DNA of 7,646 nt from an uncultured Micrococcales bacterium (GTDB lineage Bacteria; Actinomycetota; Actinomycetes; S36-B12; GCA-2699445), in NCBI GenBank assembly GCA_903915555.1, contig CAIWTL010000505.1:1-7646 (forward strand), written 5' to 3'. The notes beneath the pieces are model-generated. The model made no database searches. It was not told the origin of the DNA and worked only from the letters and a program-made list of their open reading frames with translations. This document shows, piece after piece, positions 6,366 to 7,646 of this stretch; positions within the stretch are counted from its first letter, which is position 1; every line of letters begins with the position of its first letter. Both the position numbers and the translations under genes were made by a program.

Positions 6366-6812
6366 GTGACCACGTCCGCGCCGCCGCAGGTCGACACCGG
6401 CCCGGTGGACCCCCGACCCGCCGCGAGTCACCGGCCCACCTCCGGTCGCACGCTGGTCCTGTTCGGCGCGCTCCTGGCGGTGGCGCTCATGCTCGTGCTG
6501 CCCATCCGGACCTGGATCGGACAGCGCGCTGAACTCGACGTCCTCCGTTCGGAGATCGACGCGGCCCGTGAGCGGGTTGCGGGCCTTCAGGTCGAACAGC
6601 AACAGTGGCAGGACCCCACCTACGTCGAGACGCAGGCCAGGCTGCGGCTCAACATGGTGGCACCGGGCGAGGCCGGGATGATCCTGCTCGATCCGCAGGA
6701 CCGCATCGGCGACGAGGTCGCCGAGCCCCCGCCGACGACGTGGTACGAGAAGGTGTGGCGCTCGACCGACACCGCCGCCGGTCGCCGTCCGGCCCCGCCG
6801 ACCGGCGACTGA
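6366..6812 (+). CDS. Septum formation initiator (FtsB/DivIC-like) membrane protein
   Basis: FtsB/DivIC proteins form a small bitopic scaffold with FtsL and FtsQ/DivIB that activates septal peptidoglycan synthesis. The 148-residue product, counted from GTG 6366, has a Pro-rich cytoplasmic tail (1-28). One membrane segment covers about 29-51 (LVLFGALLAVALMLVLP), and a coiled coil at about 52-80 has heptad-like Leu, Ile and Val spacing. It then has WQDPTYVETQARLRLNMV, the extracytoplasmic signature of actinobacterial members, followed by PGE. The orientation is inferred as N-in, C-out. GTG 6348 would add six residues (WHDLT type) and has no better ribosome site. I prefer 6366 because a -10-like box sits just before it, though this start is uncertain by those six codons. 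It is the equivalent of Rv1024 downstream of eno. Its stop overlaps the next ATG by one base (TGATG), so the DUF501 gene is probably translated by reinitiation. Confidence 0.9.
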   Translation: MTTSAPPQVDTGPVDPRPAASHRPTSGRTLVLFGALLAVALMLVLPIRTWIGQRAELDVLRSEIDAARERVAGLQVEQQQWQDPTYVETQARLRLNMVAPGEAGMILLDPQDRIGDEVAEPPPTTWYEKVWRSTDTAAGRRPAPPTGD

Positions 6813-7369
6813 TGGCACCCCTCGGTGCGTCGCCCGATGGGGGCACCCCACCCACCCCGGACGACCTCCGGATCATGGCCCGCCAGCTGGGGCGACCGAT
6901 GCGGGGCATGGTGGCAGTCGCCCACCGCTGTCCGTGTGGGGCGCCCGACGTCGTCACCACCAATCCACGACTTCCCGACGGCACGCCCTTCCCGACGCTG
7001 TACTACCTGACGTGCCCCCGGGCCAACTCCGCCATCGGGGGTCTGGAGGCCGAGGGCCTCATGCGTGAGATGGAGGACCGGATCGCCTCGCAGGACGGGG
7101 TGGCGCAGTCCTACCGTGCGGCCCATGAACGGTACCTGCGCGAGCGCGGCGCGATCGAGGAGGTGGCCGAGATCGAGGGTGTCTCGGCCGGCGGCATGCC
7201 GGACCGCGTCAAGTGCCTCCATGTCCTGGCAGCGCAGGCCCTCGCGTGCGGACCGGGCGTCAATCCGCTGGGGGATGAGGTCGTGGACGCGATCGCGCCA
7301 TGGTGGCAGCCGACCAGCTGCGCCGCCCGGTGGGCCGACGCCGGAGTCGACGGGGACAGCGGGGACTGA
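6812..7369 (+). CDS. DUF501 domain protein
   Basis: The 185-residue soluble protein matches DUF501 (PF04417), an uncharacterised actinobacterial family (M. tuberculosis Rv1025). The family core is recognisable: HRCPCG at 38-43, PRLPDGTPFPTLYYLTCPR at 52-70, then a charged helical middle (about 79-122). KCLHVLAAQALA follows at 134-145 and GPGVNPLGDEVVD at 147-159. C40, C42, C68, C135 and H137 are conserved-looking and could bind a metal, but this is an inference. The N-terminal 18 residues and the last 15 are low-complexity and likely variable. No signal peptide or membrane segment is seen. The start codon overlaps the FtsB/DivIC-like stop, and no Shine-Dalgarno sequence is visible, so translation is probably coupled. 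The conserved placement between a divisome gene and ppx suggests a link to division or stress metabolism, but no function is known to me. Confidence 0.92.
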   Translation: MAPLGASPDGGTPPTPDDLRIMARQLGRPMRGMVAVAHRCPCGAPDVVTTNPRLPDGTPFPTLYYLTCPRANSAIGGLEAEGLMREMEDRIASQDGVAQSYRAAHERYLRERGAIEEVAEIEGVSAGGMPDRVKCLHVLAAQALACGPGVNPLGDEVVDAIAPWWQPTSCAARWADAGVDGDSGD

Positions 7370-7436
7370 GCGCCGCCTGCCGGCCGGGTGCGCCGCTGGT
7401 GCGGAGCTGTGACCCGCGCCCCCCGACCCGCGATCC

Positions 7437-7450
7437 CCGCCGTCCGGCGG
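7437..7450 (+). other. Short GC inverted repeat upstream of ppx
   Basis: CCGCC (7437-7441) and GGCGG (7446-7450) flank GTCC and directly abut the ppx -10-like box. A second dyad, GCGT-CCG-ACGC (7453-7463), overlaps the box and the expected transcription start. These could form a weak terminator for the upstream pair or an operator for ppx. In such GC-rich DNA, chance is also plausible. The rest of the 130-base gap (7370-7499) shows no gene. Confidence 0.35.
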
Positions 7451-7456
7451 TAGCGT
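7451..7456 (+). promoter_or_regulatory. Possible -10 box (TAGCGT) for ppx
   Basis: TAGCGT fits TANNNT and lies 49 bases before the ppx ATG. Transcription from about 7463 would give a leader of roughly 37 bases including the purine-rich ribosome site GAGGGA (7491-7496). No convincing -35 hexamer is present. It is the third TANNNT-type box found just before a gene here, besides those before the DUF885 gene and eno. Confidence 0.4.
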
Positions 7457-7499
7457 CCGACGCACGGGTCCGCGCGGGCGGGAACGCAGAGAGGGATAC

Positions 7500-7646
7500 A
7501 TGGCAACCGTGGGAGCGATCGACTGCGGGACGAACTCGATCCGACTCCTGGTGGCTCGTGAGGAGGGCGGTCGACTGATCGACCTCGACCGGCGTATGAC
7601 GGTGGTCCGGCTGGGGGAGGGGGTCGATCGCACGGGGATGCTGTCA
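7500..7646 (+). CDS. ppx: Exopolyphosphatase, Ppx/GppA family (N-terminal part, continues beyond window)
   Basis: Ppx/GppA enzymes remove terminal phosphate from polyphosphate chains or convert pppGpp to ppGpp, in the cytosol. Only 49 codons are inside the window, open to the last base. They contain the ASKHA-fold phosphate-1 loop AIDCGTNSIRLLVA (6-19) and the family pattern MTVVRLGEGVDRTG (33-46), which together make the assignment secure. ATG 7500 follows GAGGGA at 7491-7496, somewhat close to the start but usable; GTG 7509 is a less likely alternative because it would cut into the beta strand. Position after the DUF501 gene matches M. tuberculosis ppx2 (Rv1026). From family knowledge, the short actinobacterial members are mainly exopolyphosphatases on short chains. 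Whether this one prefers polyphosphate or pppGpp cannot be seen from the fragment. Confidence 0.93.
   Translation, partial: MATVGAIDCGTNSIRLLVAREEGGRLIDLDRRMTVVRLGEGVDRTGMLS

Noticed and set aside
4893..6851. A 652-codon open frame on the minus strand opposite eno and the FtsB/DivIC-like gene.
   Set aside because: It mirrors enolase, which has every catalytic residue intact. The product is low-complexity and matches no family I recognise, so it is a codon-bias shadow.

Overview
This is a high-GC stretch with a tightly packed, all-plus-strand gene order that points to an actinobacterium (Actinomycetes). The core order mfd, mazG, eno, FtsB/DivIC-like gene, DUF501 gene, ppx matches what I recall of Mycobacterium tuberculosis Rv1020 to Rv1026. 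The genus cannot be fixed from the sequence alone. GTG starts, G/C at third codon positions and TANNNT-type -10 boxes also fit this phylum.

Layout. Bases 2-1873 are the C-terminal part of the transcription-repair coupling factor Mfd. A short SurA-N-like lipoprotein gene (1870-2490) and mazG (2487-3167) follow, each overlapping its predecessor by 4 bases, so these three look like one translationally coupled operon. A 111-base gap (3168-3278) holds four perfect-length copies of a 17-bp tandem repeat. The last copy supplies the ribosome binding site of a DUF885 zincin-type metallopeptidase gene (3279-4946). Enolase (5025-6302) has its own -10-like box and a good ribosome binding site. After a 63-base gap come a one-pass membrane coiled-coil division protein (6366-6812) and a DUF501 protein (6812-7369), joined by a TGATG overlap. 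A 130-base gap with two dyads and a -10-like box leads to the first 49 codons of an exopolyphosphatase (7500-7646).

How the genes fit together. The block combines DNA repair coupled to transcription (Mfd), nucleotide-pool cleaning (MazG), glycolysis (enolase), septum formation (FtsB/DivIC) and polyphosphate or (p)ppGpp metabolism (Ppx/GppA). These are conserved housekeeping genes that keep the same neighbours across the phylum rather than one pathway. The locally variable slot between mazG and eno holds the DUF885 peptidase here.

I found no CRISPR array, tRNA, rRNA, insertion sequence, prophage or defence island, and no convincing new system. The item most worth a second look is the 17-bp repeat array in the leader of the DUF885 gene. 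Every copy carries a Shine-Dalgarno-like core and a self-complementary GCCGGC.
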